From: Tsukamurella ocularis
GTDB lineage: Bacteria; Actinomycetota; Actinomycetes; Mycobacteriales; Mycobacteriaceae
DNA length: 64,000 bases
Direction of reading: 5' to 3'
Assembly (NCBI RefSeq): GCF_024807615.1
Contig: NZ_JANUCJ010000001.1
Coordinates: 558,001 to 622,000 of the forward strand
Under the pieces are notes generated by a model. The model searched no databases, was not told where the DNA came from, and saw nothing but the letters and a program-made list of their open reading frames with translations. Shown in pieces: positions 27,334-34,873 of the stretch (positions are counted from its first letter, which is position 1; every line of letters starts with the position of its first letter). A program made the translations under genes and the position numbers.

Positions 27334-28328
27334 CCGCGGCCGACACGACGGCGGGCACGACCGCGGCCGTGCTCGCCGCGGCGGAGCGGATCCGCGCGCT
27401 CGGCGATTCCACGCCGCGCGCCGGCCGGGACCCCGTGAACCAGCCGATGATCAACAACTGGACCGAGGCGATCGGCGACGCCAACCCGCTGTACTCGGAC
27501 CCCGCGTTCGCGGAGCAGTCGGTGTTCGGCGGGCCCGTGGCGCCGCCCGCGATGGCGCAGGTGTGGTCGATGCGCGGGCTGCACCGCGTGCGCGCTGGCG
27601 ACGATCCGCTCGGCCTCATGACCGAGGCCCTGGACGAGCTCGGCTTCACCTCGGTCGTCGCCACCAACTCGGATCAGACCTACCACCGGCACGTGCGCCC
27701 GGGAGAGGAGATCACGGCCTCGTCGCGCCTCGAGGACGTGGTGGGCCCCAAGAAGACCGGGCTCGGCGAGGGCTGGTTCTTCACCACGCGCACGCTGTGG
27801 CGCGTGGGCGACGAGGTAGTGGCCGAGATGGTCTTCCGGATCCTCAAGTTCCGCCCGCCGTCGGCTGATGCGCCGCCCGAGGACGCCGCGCCCGACGCCG
27901 GGCCGAGCGGCCGCATCGTGGACGCCTCCGCCTACGCGGGCGGCGTGCTGCGACCCGTGATCTCGCGCGACACCGCCTTCTACTGGGAGGGCGCCAAGGC
28001 CGGGGAGCTGCGGATCCAGCGCTGGGGCGAGACGCTCCGGCACCCGCCCGGTCCGATGGATCCGGGCGGCGACCTGAGGCTCGTTCCCGATTATGTGGTC
28101 TCCGCCGGTACCGGCACCGTCTTCAGCTTCGTGGTGCACCACCACCCCCAGGTTCCCGGCAAGCGCCTGCCCTTCGTGGTGGCGCTCGTGGAGCTCGACG
28201 AGGGCGTGCGCGTGCTCGGCGAGCTCATCGACGTTGACCCAGCCGCCGTCGAGATCGGCATGCCGGTGCGGGCCGTTTTCCTGCGGGTCGACGACGACTT
28301 GACCCTGCCCGCCTGGGAGGCCCGGTGA
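27330..28328 (+). CDS. chsH2: ChsH2, MaoC + DUF35 subunit of the steroid side-chain hydratase/aldolase
   Basis: 332 residues: N-terminal hot-dog (INNWTEAIGDANPLYSDPAFA, FGGPVAPPAM) to about 175, an Ala/Pro linker, then a C-terminal OB-fold DUF35 domain (AYWEGAKAGELRIQRW-like FYWEGAKAGELRIQRWGETL) that holds the aldolase partner Ltp2. Known ChsH1-ChsH2 complexes hydrate the three-carbon side-chain enoyl-CoA at C17. Starts in the fadE34 stop (ATGA). The end of the gene, coding LRVDDDLTLPAWEAR, is duplicated just downstream (28355-28390). Confidence 0.87.
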   Translation: MTAADTTAGTTAAVLAAAERIRALGDSTPRAGRDPVNQPMINNWTEAIGDANPLYSDPAFAEQSVFGGPVAPPAMAQVWSMRGLHRVRAGDDPLGLMTEALDELGFTSVVATNSDQTYHRHVRPGEEITASSRLEDVVGPKKTGLGEGWFFTTRTLWRVGDEVVAEMVFRILKFRPPSADAPPEDAAPDAGPSGRIVDASAYAGGVLRPVISRDTAFYWEGAKAGELRIQRWGETLRHPPGPMDPGGDLRLVPDYVVSAGTGTVFSFVVHHHPQVPGKRLPFVVALVELDEGVRVLGELIDVDPAAVEIGMPVRAVFLRVDDDLTLPAWEAR

Positions 28329-28398
28329 CGTACCCCGTTTCGCTCCGCGTGAGTGACGACCTGACCCTGCCCGCCTGGGAGGCACGATGACGTACCCC
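28293..28398 (+). repeat. Tandem duplication at the chsH2/chsH1 junction
   Basis: 44 bases at 28293-28336 recur at 28355-28398 (period 62) with three differences. Each copy holds the last codons of chsH2 plus a start-stop overlap and the first codons of chsH1. Copy 1 keeps the real chsH2 end, copy 2 the real chsH1 start. Resemblance continues weakly upstream (CTGCGGGT vs CTCCGCGT). Confidence 0.9.
28325..28390 (+). CDS. 21-codon chimeric micro-ORF between chsH2 and chsH1
   Basis: GTG at 28325 overlaps the chsH2 stop as GTGA and its TGA at 28388 overlaps the chsH1 ATG as ATGA. The peptide begins VTYPVSLR, like the ChsH1 head MTYPTTLR, and ends DDLTLPAWEAR, the ChsH2 tail. It is produced by the tandem duplication of the gene junction. 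It may be only a relay that keeps ribosomes coupled across the extra 62 bases. Peptide function unlikely; translation plausible. Confidence 0.5.
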   Translation: MTYPVSLRVSDDLTLPAWEAR

Positions 28399-28803
28399 AC
28401 CACCCTGCGCGCGGACGGGGTCACCGTCGGCACCGCGTTGCCGCCCATGACGATCCACGCGAGCACCACCTTCGTGGCGACCACGGCCATCGCGACGCGC
28501 GACTTCCAGGACGTGCATCACGACCGCGACGCGGCGCACGCCCGCGGCAGCAAGGACATCTTCGTCAACATCCTCACCGACAACGGCCTGGTCCAGAAAT
28601 ACGTGACCGACTGGGCGGGCCCGGAGGCCTTCGTGCGGAACATCTCCATCCGGCTCGGGGCGCCCTGCTACGCGGGCGACACCCTGCACTTCTCAGGCGC
28701 GGTCACCGCGGTCCACGGTGCCGCCGTGACCGTCGCCGTGACCGCGAAGGACAGCCTGGGCGACCACATCTCGGGCACCGCGACCGTGGTTCTACCGGCA
28801 TGA
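28387..28803 (+). CDS. chsH1: ChsH1, MaoC-like catalytic subunit of side-chain hydratase
   Basis: 138-residue single hot-dog protein. The hydratase motif is RDFQDVHHDRDAAHA with Asp and His, followed by KDIFVNILTDNGL. It pairs with ChsH2 to hydrate 3-oxo-4,17-pregnadiene-20-carboxyl-CoA; Ltp2 then releases propionyl-CoA and androstenedione. ATGA at its 5' end overlaps the micro-ORF, and its stop overlaps ltp2 (ATGA). Size and order fit Rv3541c between Rv3542c and Rv3540c. Confidence 0.88.
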   Translation: MTYPTTLRADGVTVGTALPPMTIHASTTFVATTAIATRDFQDVHHDRDAAHARGSKDIFVNILTDNGLVQKYVTDWAGPEAFVRNISIRLGAPCYAGDTLHFSGAVTAVHGAAVTVAVTAKDSLGDHISGTATVVLPA

Positions 28804-29972
28804 GCGGGCTGAGCGGCAGGGCCGCGATCGCCGGGATCGGCACCACCGAGTTCTCCAAGGACTCCGGTCGCAGCGAGCTGCGGCTGGCCGTGGAGTGCGT
28901 GCGAGCGGCGCTCGACGACGCCGGCCTGACGCCGCAGGACGTCGACGGCCTGGTCACCTTCACCATGGACACCAACTCCGAGATCGCCGTGGCCCGCGAA
29001 CTGCAGATTCCCGAACTGAAGTTCTTCAGCCGCATCAACTTCGGCGGCGGAGCCGCGGCCGCGACGGTGCAGCAGGCGGCGATGGCCGTCGCGACCGGTG
29101 TCGCCGACGTGGTGGTGGCCTACCGCGCCTTCAACGAGCGGTCCGGACACCGGTTCGGGCAGGTCTCGGGCGCCGCCGCGCAGCAGGTGAACACGAACGG
29201 CATCGACAACGCCTTCCACTACCCCGCCGGGATCGCCACGCCCGCAGCCACCGTCGCGATGGCCGCGCGCCGCTACATGCACGACTTCGGCGCCACCAGC
29301 GAGGACTTCGGTCGCGTCGCCGTCCTCGACCGCGCGCGGGCCGCGACCAACCCGAAGGCCTGGTTCTTCGGCAAGCCGATCACGCTGGAAGAGCACCAGG
29401 CGTCACGTTTCGTCGCCGAGCCGCTGCACCTGCTGGACTGCTGCCAGGAGTCGGACGGCGGTGTGGCGCTGGTCATCACGAGCGCCGAGCGCGCCCGCGA
29501 CCTGAAGCAGACACCCGCGGTGATCGCCGCCGCGGCGCAGGGCAGCGGACCCGACCAGTACGTCATGACCAGCTACTACCGCGACGGGCTCACAGGCCTG
29601 CCCGAGATGGGCGTGGTGGGCGGTCAGCTCTGGGCGCAGGCGGAGATGGCACCGTCGGACATGGACCTCGCTGTGCTCTACGACCACTTCACCCCCTACG
29701 TGCTCATGCAGCTCGAGGAGCTCGGCTTCTGCAGGCGAGGCGAGGCACCGTCGTACCTGGCGGCCGGGACGTGCGAGCTCGACGGGGCCCTGCCCCTCAA
29801 CCCGCATGGCGGGCAGCTGGGCGAGGCGTACATCCACGGGATGAACGGCATCGCCGAGGCGGTCCGCCAACTCCGCGGCACGGCCGCGAACCAGATCGTC
29901 GGCGCCGAGCGTGCCGTGGTGACCGCCGGGACCGGGGTTCCGACCAGTGGTTTGGTGCTGAGTAAGGTCTGA
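28800..29972 (+). CDS. ltp2: Ltp2, thiolase-fold retro-aldolase of the steroid side chain
   Basis: 390-residue thiolase-superfamily lipid-transfer-like protein without the thiolase nucleophile Cys. Typical segments: AIAGIGTTEFSKDSGRSELRLA at the start, FGGGAAAATVQQAAMAVATGVADVVV near 80, GGVALVITSAERARDL near 220, and NPHGGQLGEAYIHGMNGIAEAVRQLRG near 340. Ltp2 with the ChsH2 DUF35 domain cleaves the C17 hydroxyacyl-CoA to propionyl-CoA and a 17-ketosteroid. Overlaps chsH1 by ATGA, followed four bases later by a thioesterase gene. Confidence 0.88.
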   Translation: MSGLSGRAAIAGIGTTEFSKDSGRSELRLAVECVRAALDDAGLTPQDVDGLVTFTMDTNSEIAVARELQIPELKFFSRINFGGGAAAATVQQAAMAVATGVADVVVAYRAFNERSGHRFGQVSGAAAQQVNTNGIDNAFHYPAGIATPAATVAMAARRYMHDFGATSEDFGRVAVLDRARAATNPKAWFFGKPITLEEHQASRFVAEPLHLLDCCQESDGGVALVITSAERARDLKQTPAVIAAAAQGSGPDQYVMTSYYRDGLTGLPEMGVVGGQLWAQAEMAPSDMDLAVLYDHFTPYVLMQLEELGFCRRGEAPSYLAAGTCELDGALPLNPHGGQLGEAYIHGMNGIAEAVRQLRGTAANQIVGAERAVVTAGTGVPTSGLVLSKV

Positions 29973-29975
29973 AGG

Positions 29976-30602
29976 ATGACGGAGTCGGATTCGGAGAAGG
30001 TGGACCTGCGGAGCGAGATCCCGCGCTTCCGGGAGGCCACACCGCCGCCCGCGTTCGGCGAATTCGTCGAGAACATGCGGCGCCTGCAAGACCTGGCGGT
30101 GTGTGTCGACGCCCCCGACGAGGTGTACGCCGCCGCGCGCGACCAGGCCGCAGAGCTCGTCGGACTGCTGGCGCCCCATGCCGCACGCGAGGGTAAGGGA
30201 CCCGCGAACCGCAGTATGTCGCTGCCCGGGCGCGGCAGCCTGCTGATGCCACCCTTCCGCGTGGAGAAGTTCGACGAGGAGTCCGTACTAGCCCGGGGCG
30301 TACTGCGCCGGTACCACCTGGGCGGCGGCGGCGTCGCGCACGGCGGCGTGCTGCCACTGATCTTCGACGACAACTTCGGCAACGTGATCTTCGCGGCGAG
30401 GCGGCCCATCAGCCGCACCGCGTACCTGCACGTGAACTACCGCAAGGTGACTCCGTTGGATGTGCCGCTCGTCATCGAGGGCAAGGTCGATCGCATCGAC
30501 GGGCGGAAGACCTTCATCACCGCCCGGCTCACCGAGGAGGACGGCACTCTCCTCGCCGACGGCGAGGGCCTCATGGTGCAGTTGCTGCCCGGCCAGCCCT
30601 GA
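29976..30602 (+). CDS. Hot-dog acyl-CoA thioesterase (PaaI-like)
   Basis: 208 residues; a roughly 110-residue N-terminal extension is followed by a PaaI/YbgC-type hot-dog with YHLGGGGVAHGGVLPLIFDDNFG (catalytic Gly/Asp region) and RTAYLHVNYRKVTPLDVPLVIEG. Likely releases CoA from a steroid-derived or propionyl-type acyl-CoA, or relieves CoA trapping. It begins four bases after ltp2 with GAAGG, so it closes the fadE34 operon. An 18-bp hairpin follows. Substrate not known. Confidence 0.72.
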   Translation: MTESDSEKVDLRSEIPRFREATPPPAFGEFVENMRRLQDLAVCVDAPDEVYAAARDQAAELVGLLAPHAAREGKGPANRSMSLPGRGSLLMPPFRVEKFDEESVLARGVLRRYHLGGGGVAHGGVLPLIFDDNFGNVIFAARRPISRTAYLHVNYRKVTPLDVPLVIEGKVDRIDGRKTFITARLTEEDGTLLADGEGLMVQLLPGQP

Positions 30603-30618
30603 CCAGCAGCACCGAGAC

Positions 30619-30658
30619 CACCCAACGGCGCGGACCTTCCGGTCCGCGCCGTTGGGTG
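30619..30658. terminator. Strong bidirectional hairpin after the side-chain operon
   Basis: An 18-bp uninterrupted stem (30619-30636 with 30641-30658, CACCCAACGGCGCGGACC and its complement) closes a TTCC loop. It lies 16 bases after the thioesterase stop and 10 bases from the stop of the convergent Mce-associated gene, so it can end both. Confidence 0.85.
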
Positions 30659-30668
30659 TGGGGCACCG

Positions 30669-31412
30669 CTATTTGCCGGACAGGGCAGCGTCCATACCGC
30701 GCACGTCGCTGATCTTCCAGTCCTGCTTGGTGTCGATCGTGAGCGTGTAGGTGGCGGTCGAGGGGATCCCCTCGGGGCGCTGGGTGCTCTTGGTGATCAT
30801 GTTGACGAAGACGTTGACCGTGATGAGGCCGTCCTTGTTGGACGCGACGATCGTCCCGAGCGGCGTCGCGGTGGACTGCCATTGCAGCGGCACGACGACC
30901 TGCTCGAACTGCGTGGACGCCTCGCGGAGCTGGTTCGCCAGCTCGTCCGTGGTGCCGGCGGTGAGCGCGGTGCGCCACGCGGTCAAGTTCTGGTAATCGA
31001 TGGTGGCGGCGCCGATCGCGTACTTCTTCGCGATGTCCTCGGCGCGCGCGTCCGTCTCCTGCATCTCGGTGACGGCGGCGAGCTGACTGCGCGCGTCGTC
31101 CCGGTCGGACGCGGCTGATTGCCAGAGGAAGCCGAAGGCCGTGGCGGCCACCGCGAGCAGCACGACGACGGCCGAGAGCGCCAGCATGAGCGGGGTGACG
31201 ACGATGCCGCGCGGCGAGGCCTCGTCGGCCTTCTCCGCCACCGGCCGCGCCTTCGCGGGTTTCGGCGCGGGCGGGGGAGCCTTGGCAGTGGTGTTCTTCG
31301 CCGCGGTCTCGGACGCCGCCGTCTCGGACGGCTCGGACTCGTTCGCGCCGGCGGCGGGCTCGCCGACGGACTCGACGGTCATGTCGGCGGTCTCGGGCTG
31401 TGTTGTCGCCAT
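30669..31412 (-). CDS. Mce-associated membrane protein (orphan)
   Basis: 247 residues: an Ala/Thr/Glu/Pro-rich cytoplasmic N-terminus to about 65, one transmembrane segment near 71-97 (VTPLMLALSAVVVLLAVAATAFGFLW), then an extracytoplasmic domain of the Mce-associated family (YAIGAATIDYQNLTAWRTALTAG, QVVVPLQWQSTATPLG). Such proteins support Mce transporters that import sterols (Mce4) or lipids. No mce or yrbE gene is near. A KstR box (31491-31504) lies 79 bases upstream, tying it to steroid uptake. Confidence 0.78.
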   Translation of the reverse strand: MATTQPETADMTVESVGEPAAGANESEPSETAASETAAKNTTAKAPPPAPKPAKARPVAEKADEASPRGIVVTPLMLALSAVVVLLAVAATAFGFLWQSAASDRDDARSQLAAVTEMQETDARAEDIAKKYAIGAATIDYQNLTAWRTALTAGTTDELANQLREASTQFEQVVVPLQWQSTATPLGTIVASNKDGLITVNVFVNMITKSTQRPEGIPSTATYTLTIDTKQDWKISDVRGMDAALSGK

Positions 31413-31490
31413 GGTGCTACCCCTCTCCCGCAGCGCCGTCGGAAAAGCCCAGGCAGGACAGCTCGACGCTCACGGTTTCGTGGGCGAAAC

Positions 31491-31504
31491 TGTAACACGT
31501 TCCA
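31491..31504. promoter_or_regulatory. KstR operator upstream of the Mce-associated gene
   Basis: TGTAACACGTTCCA fits TnnAACnnGTTnnA completely. The next gene it could serve is the minus-strand Mce-associated gene starting at 31412. Confidence 0.72.
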
Positions 31505-31569
31505 TTTTTTCCGGGAGCCGATCGCGCGATTGCACGAGCGGCGCGTCACCGTCGAACGACGACCGAAGG

Positions 31570-32052
31570 CTACCCGGCGCGGCGGTGCTGCGCCGCCGGA
31601 TCGTCGAAGATCGCCGTGGACTGCGCGGCGGCGATGCGCCAGGCCCCGTCATCCTTGGACAGCACGTACAGCGGCGCGGCATCCGGGACCGCGGGGTGCG
31701 GCGCACCGTCGGGCCCGAGGGGCCGGACTCGGACGCTGACCGCGGCGACATCCGGGCGAATGAACAGGACCCGCTCAACGACATAGTCGGCGCCACCGCG
31801 GGACATCGAGCCGTGGACGGTACGCGCGAGGAAGGCGTCGATCGCGGTGCGCCCGTGGAGGCGGCGGCCGTGCGCCGTGGTCCAGACCGCGTCGTCGCGG
31901 AACAGCGAGCGCACCCGCGAGGCGCTGCCCGCGCGCTGCGCCTCGAGCACCTCGGCGACGAAGTCCACGATCGCCGTGGCGTCGCCGGGTTCGCCGTCGC
32001 CGAGGATGTCCGGAAGGTCGCGGGAGGGATCCCGCGAGAGGTCGTCAGCCAT
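31570..32052 (-). CDS. SnoaL/SgcJ-like NTF2-fold protein
   Basis: 160 residues. A flexible acidic N-terminus to about 30 is followed by a SgcJ/EcaC-type NTF2 domain: EVLEAQRAGSASRVRSLFRDDAVWTT, GRTAIDAFLARTVHG, and GAWRIAAAQSTAIFDDP. ATG at 32052 is preferred; an in-frame TTG at 32073 would add seven residues. Members of this family are mostly uncharacterised small-molecule binders. It has its own gap of 157 bases to the KstR box and is not evidently part of the steroid set. The upstream region carries TCAAC-cccA-GTTGA, a short dyad. Confidence 0.6.
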   Translation of the reverse strand: MADDLSRDPSRDLPDILGDGEPGDATAIVDFVAEVLEAQRAGSASRVRSLFRDDAVWTTAHGRRLHGRTAIDAFLARTVHGSMSRGGADYVVERVLFIRPDVAAVSVRVRPLGPDGAPHPAVPDAAPLYVLSKDDGAWRIAAAQSTAIFDDPAAQHRRAG

Positions 32053-32098
32053 GCCTCCAGGCTCGCTTATCAACCCCAGTTGAGGTCAAGCCTTCGGT

Positions 32099-32200
32099 TC
32101 AGCGCGATTCGATCGGAAGACGATCGACGCGGCGATAGTACAGCTCGTTGACCAGGCGCAGGAGCAGCAGCACGCCCGTCACGATCAGCAGGAAGGTCAT
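32099..32200 (-). CDS. Possible 33-residue single-pass membrane peptide
   Basis: ATG at 32200 to TGA at 32099 reads 33 residues: a hydrophobic helix FLLIVTGVLLLLRLV at 3-17, then NELYYRRVDRLPIESR, a positively charged tail. This is the shape of a small bacterial membrane protein. Coding strand is the same as the SnoaL-like gene 46 bases downstream. No clear ribosome site is visible, so expression is uncertain. Confidence 0.35.
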   Translation of the reverse strand: MTFLLIVTGVLLLLRLVNELYYRRVDRLPIESR

Positions 32201-32285
32201 GGCTCGGAACGCTATTGCCGGCTCGATCCGGCCGGAAGGGCCATTGACGGGTCCCTGACGCGTCCTTGACGTCGCGAGCGGAAAA

Positions 32286-32313
32286 CTGATATCACTTAGT
32301 TAAGTGATATCAG
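32286..32313. promoter_or_regulatory. 28-bp perfect palindromic operator of the SPFH/RHH pair
   Basis: Arms CTGATATCACTTA (32286-32298) and TAAGTGATATCAG (32301-32313) flank GT. Inside are two copies of the 8-bp palindrome TGATATCA, 18 bp apart. TTGACG at 32266-32271 can be a -35 element with the -10 inside the palindrome, so binding would shut the promoter. AGGAGG and the ATG follow directly. Confidence 0.75.
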
Positions 32314-32327
32314 AATAAGGAGGGGTG

Positions 32328-33248
32328 ATGGCAGGCATCGTTCAACCCGAGGACACCCAGGTGGCGATCACGGAGCGGGCGGCGTGGCACGCCGGCGCCG
32401 GCGCCGCGGTGGCCGCGTTCGTCGGCTTCCTCGCGCTCATCGCCGGGGCCGTCGGCCTCGTCGTGCTGTCGATCTCCGCGAAGGCGCCGGCGCTCATCGT
32501 GGTCAGCGTGCTGCTCGGCATCGCGGCACTAGTGCTCATCAGCATGGTCGTCGTGGTCGCGCCCGGGCACACGCTCGTCGTGCAGCTCTTCGGGCGGTAC
32601 GTCGGAACGGTGCGCCCACAGGGCCTCGGCCTCGTGCTGCCACTAACCACCCGGCAGCGGGTCTCGGTGCGCGTCCACAACTTCGAGACCGCCGAGCTCA
32701 AGGTCAACGATTCGACCGGCAACCCGGTGAACATCGCGTCGATCATCGTGTGGCAGGTCGCGGACACCGCGCGCGCCACGTTCGCGGTGGAGGACTACGA
32801 GGAGTTCATCGTCTCGCAGGCGGAGTCGGCGCTGCGGCACGTGACCACGAGCCACCCGTACGACGCCGACGATGCCGTCGCCGGTGCGACCTCGCTGCGC
32901 GGGTCCACGGACCAGGTGGCCGCGGAGCTGGCGGAACAGGTCGCCGCCCGCGTCGAGCTGGCCGGCCTGGAGATCCTCGAGGCCCGTATCTCGTCACTGG
33001 CCTACGCACCCGAGATCGCGCAGGCGATGCTGCAGCGGCAGCAGGCCTCCGCGCTGCTCGCCGCACGGGAGAAGATCGTCGAGGGTGCCGTCGGCATCGT
33101 CGAGAACGCGCTGACCCGGCTCGAGGAGAACGGCACCGTCGAACTGGACGACGACCGACGCGCGGCCATGGTCTCGAATCTGCTGGTGGTGCTGTGTTCC
33201 GACAGCCGCACCACGCCCGTCGTGAACACGGGGAGCCTGTACAGCTAG
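32328..33248 (+). CDS. SPFH/band-7 domain membrane protein
   Basis: 306 residues. Two hydrophobic segments at about 19-45 and 48-75 form an N-terminal hairpin anchor; the SPFH domain follows from [18 protein letters not shown] with [30 protein letters not shown] and [44 protein letters not shown], the usual coiled-coil start. SPFH proteins assemble large membrane rings or microdomains. ATG at 32328 follows AAGGAGG by four bases. The stop overlaps the next GTG (TAGTG), so it is coupled to a ribbon-helix-helix gene. Confidence 0.8.
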   Translation: MAGIVQPEDTQVAITERAAWHAGAGAAVAAFVGFLALIAGAVGLVVLSISAKAPALIVVSVLLGIAALVLISMVVVVAPGHTLVVQLFGRYVGTVRPQGLGLVLPLTTRQRVSVRVHNFETAELKVNDSTGNPVNIASIIVWQVADTARATFAVEDYEEFIVSQAESALRHVTTSHPYDADDAVAGATSLRGSTDQVAAELAEQVAARVELAGLEILEARISSLAYAPEIAQAMLQRQQASALLAAREKIVEGAVGIVENALTRLEENGTVELDDDRRAAMVSNLLVVLCSDSRTTPVVNTGSLYS

Positions 33249-33502
33249 TGGGCTCGACCGACTCCCCCGAGCGCCCCACCGCGGGCGACCGACCGGAACG
33301 GGGCCGCAAGGCGGTCCCGCTCCGGATCGATCCCGCCGTCTACCAGGCGCTCGCGAAATGGGCCGCGGACGATCTGCGCAGCGTCAACGCGCAGATCGAG
33401 TTCGTGCTGCGCCGGGCTCTCGACGACGCGGGCCGGATGCCCCGGAAGGCGCAGCCGATGCGCGGCCCCGGGCGGCCGCCCGCAAACCCTGACCAGCGCT
33501 AA
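33248..33502 (+). CDS. Arc/CopG-like ribbon-helix-helix protein
   Basis: 84 residues. The core RKAVPLRIDPAVYQALAKWAADDLRSVNAQIEFVLRRAL has the beta strand, two helices and the Arc-type NAQIEFVLR segment of a ribbon-helix-helix DNA-binding dimer. Tails are Pro/Arg-rich. GTG at 33248 overlaps the SPFH stop by one base, so it is translated with it. It is the natural candidate to bind the twin TGATATCA sites upstream of the pair (autoregulation, inferred). No toxin gene is beside it. Confidence 0.75.
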   Translation: MGSTDSPERPTAGDRPERGRKAVPLRIDPAVYQALAKWAADDLRSVNAQIEFVLRRALDDAGRMPRKAQPMRGPGRPPANPDQR

Positions 33503-33521
33503 TCACTGTTGTATTCGGCAC

Positions 33522-33540
33522 TAAGGCCAGCGTAACCTTC
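33522..33540. promoter_or_regulatory. Possible IdeR/DtxR iron box
   Basis: TAAGGCCAGCGTAACCTTC has about 13 of 19 positions of the IdeR box TTAGGTTAGSCTAACCTAA, with the right half (GTAACCT) best kept. It lies 49 bases before the siderophore-binding lipoprotein, the expected kind of target. Confidence 0.45.
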
Positions 33541-33589
33541 CCTCTCGCGATCCTCGCGATGCCCGCGGGGAGGAAGGAACCCGGTACCC

Positions 33590-34579
33590 ATGAAGCTCTC
33601 CCTGGCGCGCGTGACGCTCGCCGCGCTCACGATCGGCGCGCTCACGGCGTGCGGCAGCGGCGCACCGTCGGACACGGCGACCAGTAGCAGCGCGGCCGGC
33701 GGGTTCCCGCGGACCGTCGAGCACGCGATGGGCAGCACGACCATCCCGAGCCAGCCGCAGCGCGTCGCCGCGCTGGACGCCTCCTTCACCGACGCGACGC
33801 TGATGCTCGACACCCCGGTGGTCGCGTTCACCGAGTACAACACGCTGGGCAGCAAGCTCCCGGACTACCTCGGGGCGTCCGCGACGAACTACGGCGCCCA
33901 GGCGCAGAGCGTGGGCAAGCTGGCCGCGCCGTCGCTCGAGAAGATCATCGCCACCAAGCCCGACCTCATCGTGAGCGCCAAGGTGCGGCACGCCAAGGAG
34001 TACGCGCAGCTCACCGGCATCGCGCCGACGGTCTTCAGCGAGACCACCGGCCCGACGTGGAAGGACAACATCCGGCTGCTCGCGAAGGCCCTCGGCAAGG
34101 AGACGCTCGCCGAGCAGCGCCTCGCGGAGTACGAGGCGCAGGCCCGCCGCGTGGGTGACGCGGTGAAGGCGAAGTCCGGCCCCGAGACCACCATCTCCGT
34201 GGTCCGCTTCCTCGACGGCCCGACCCGCCTGTACGCGAAGAAGTCCTTCTCCGGCATCGTGCTGCAGGACGCCGGCCTCGCACGCCCCGCATCGCAGAAC
34301 ATCGACGAGTTCATGACCGAGATCAGCGCCGAGCGCATCCCCGAGGCCGACGGCACGAAGATCTTCGTGACCTCCAACGGCGACAAGGGCGTCGACTCGC
34401 TCAACACCTACCGGCAAAACCCGCTGTGGGTGCCGCTCGAGCCGCGGACCGTCGAGGTCAAGGACGCCGAGTGGATGAGCGCCGTGAGCGTGCAGGGCGC
34501 GTACCACATCCTCGCCGACATCGCGAAGGCCTTCGACGTGCCCGGCCCCGTGATCCCGTCCTGGATCTCCGGGAAGTAG
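33590..34579 (+). CDS. Iron-siderophore ABC transporter substrate-binding lipoprotein
   Basis: 329 residues with a lipoprotein signal: basic start, hydrophobic core and lipobox LTAC with Cys21. The mature part is a FecB/FhuD-type periplasmic-binding protein (QPQRVAALDASFTDATLML, APSLEKIIATKPDLIVSAK, GIAPTVFSE, then the C-lobe VSVQGAYHILADIAKAF). It would hand ferric siderophore to an ABC permease, which is not encoded nearby. An IdeR-like box sits upstream and a 12-bp hairpin (34589-34621) follows, so it is a single-gene unit. Confidence 0.82.
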   Translation: MKLSLARVTLAALTIGALTACGSGAPSDTATSSSAAGGFPRTVEHAMGSTTIPSQPQRVAALDASFTDATLMLDTPVVAFTEYNTLGSKLPDYLGASATNYGAQAQSVGKLAAPSLEKIIATKPDLIVSAKVRHAKEYAQLTGIAPTVFSETTGPTWKDNIRLLAKALGKETLAEQRLAEYEAQARRVGDAVKAKSGPETTISVVRFLDGPTRLYAKKSFSGIVLQDAGLARPASQNIDEFMTEISAERIPEADGTKIFVTSNGDKGVDSLNTYRQNPLWVPLEPRTVEVKDAEWMSAVSVQGAYHILADIAKAFDVPGPVIPSWISGK

Positions 34580-34588
34580 CCCGACAGT

Positions 34589-34621
34589 GCCGGGGCGGGC
34601 GGGAACGCGGCCCGCTCCGGC
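34589..34621 (+). terminator. Hairpin after the siderophore-binding gene
   Basis: GCCGGGGCGGGC (34589-34600) pairs with GCCCGCTCCGGC (34610-34621) at 11 of 12 positions, loop GGGAACGCG. Starts 10 bases after the stop codon. Confidence 0.55.
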
Positions 34622-34708
34622 GCCAAGGCCCCAGTTGAGCGGTGCATTTGGTGGTCGCCGGGCCGGTCAGTACACTTGGTCCTCGGTCACGCGTTCGCGC
34701 GAGGCCAC

Positions 34709-34781
34709 GCTGCCTTAGCTCAGTCGGTAGAGCGCTTCACTCGTAATGAAAAGGTCGCGAGTTCGATTCTCGCAGGCAGCT
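34709..34781 (+). tRNA. tRNA-Thr (anticodon CGT)
   Basis: 73 bases fold as a cloverleaf: acceptor GCTGCCT with AGGCAGC, D stem GCTC/GAGC, anticodon loop CTCGTAA with CGT at 34-36, T stem GCGAG/CTCGC with loop TTCGATT, discriminator T. CCA is not encoded. One mismatch (C-A) closes the anticodon stem. Reads ACG codons. Confidence 0.93.
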
Positions 34782-34786
34782 CAAGA

Positions 34787-34816
34787 AACAGGCCGGGTGC
34801 ATGCACCCGGCCTGTT
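34787..34816 (+). terminator. Terminator of tRNA-Thr
   Basis: AACAGGCCGGGTGC (34787-34800) and its exact complement (34803-34816) form a 14-bp stem, followed by a pyrimidine run CCTCTTTCC. Six bases downstream of the tRNA. Confidence 0.85.
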
Positions 34817-34873
34817 CCTCTTTCCCCGCTCCGACTGCGCGGGCATCGTCGCAATGCCGCGGGCCCGCCCGAG

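Noticed and set aside
32069-32085. TCAAC-cccA-GTTGA dyad with TTGACC as a MerR/SoxR-type promoter for the SnoaL-like gene
   Set aside because: No -10 element at MerR-type spacing and no MerR gene in the window.
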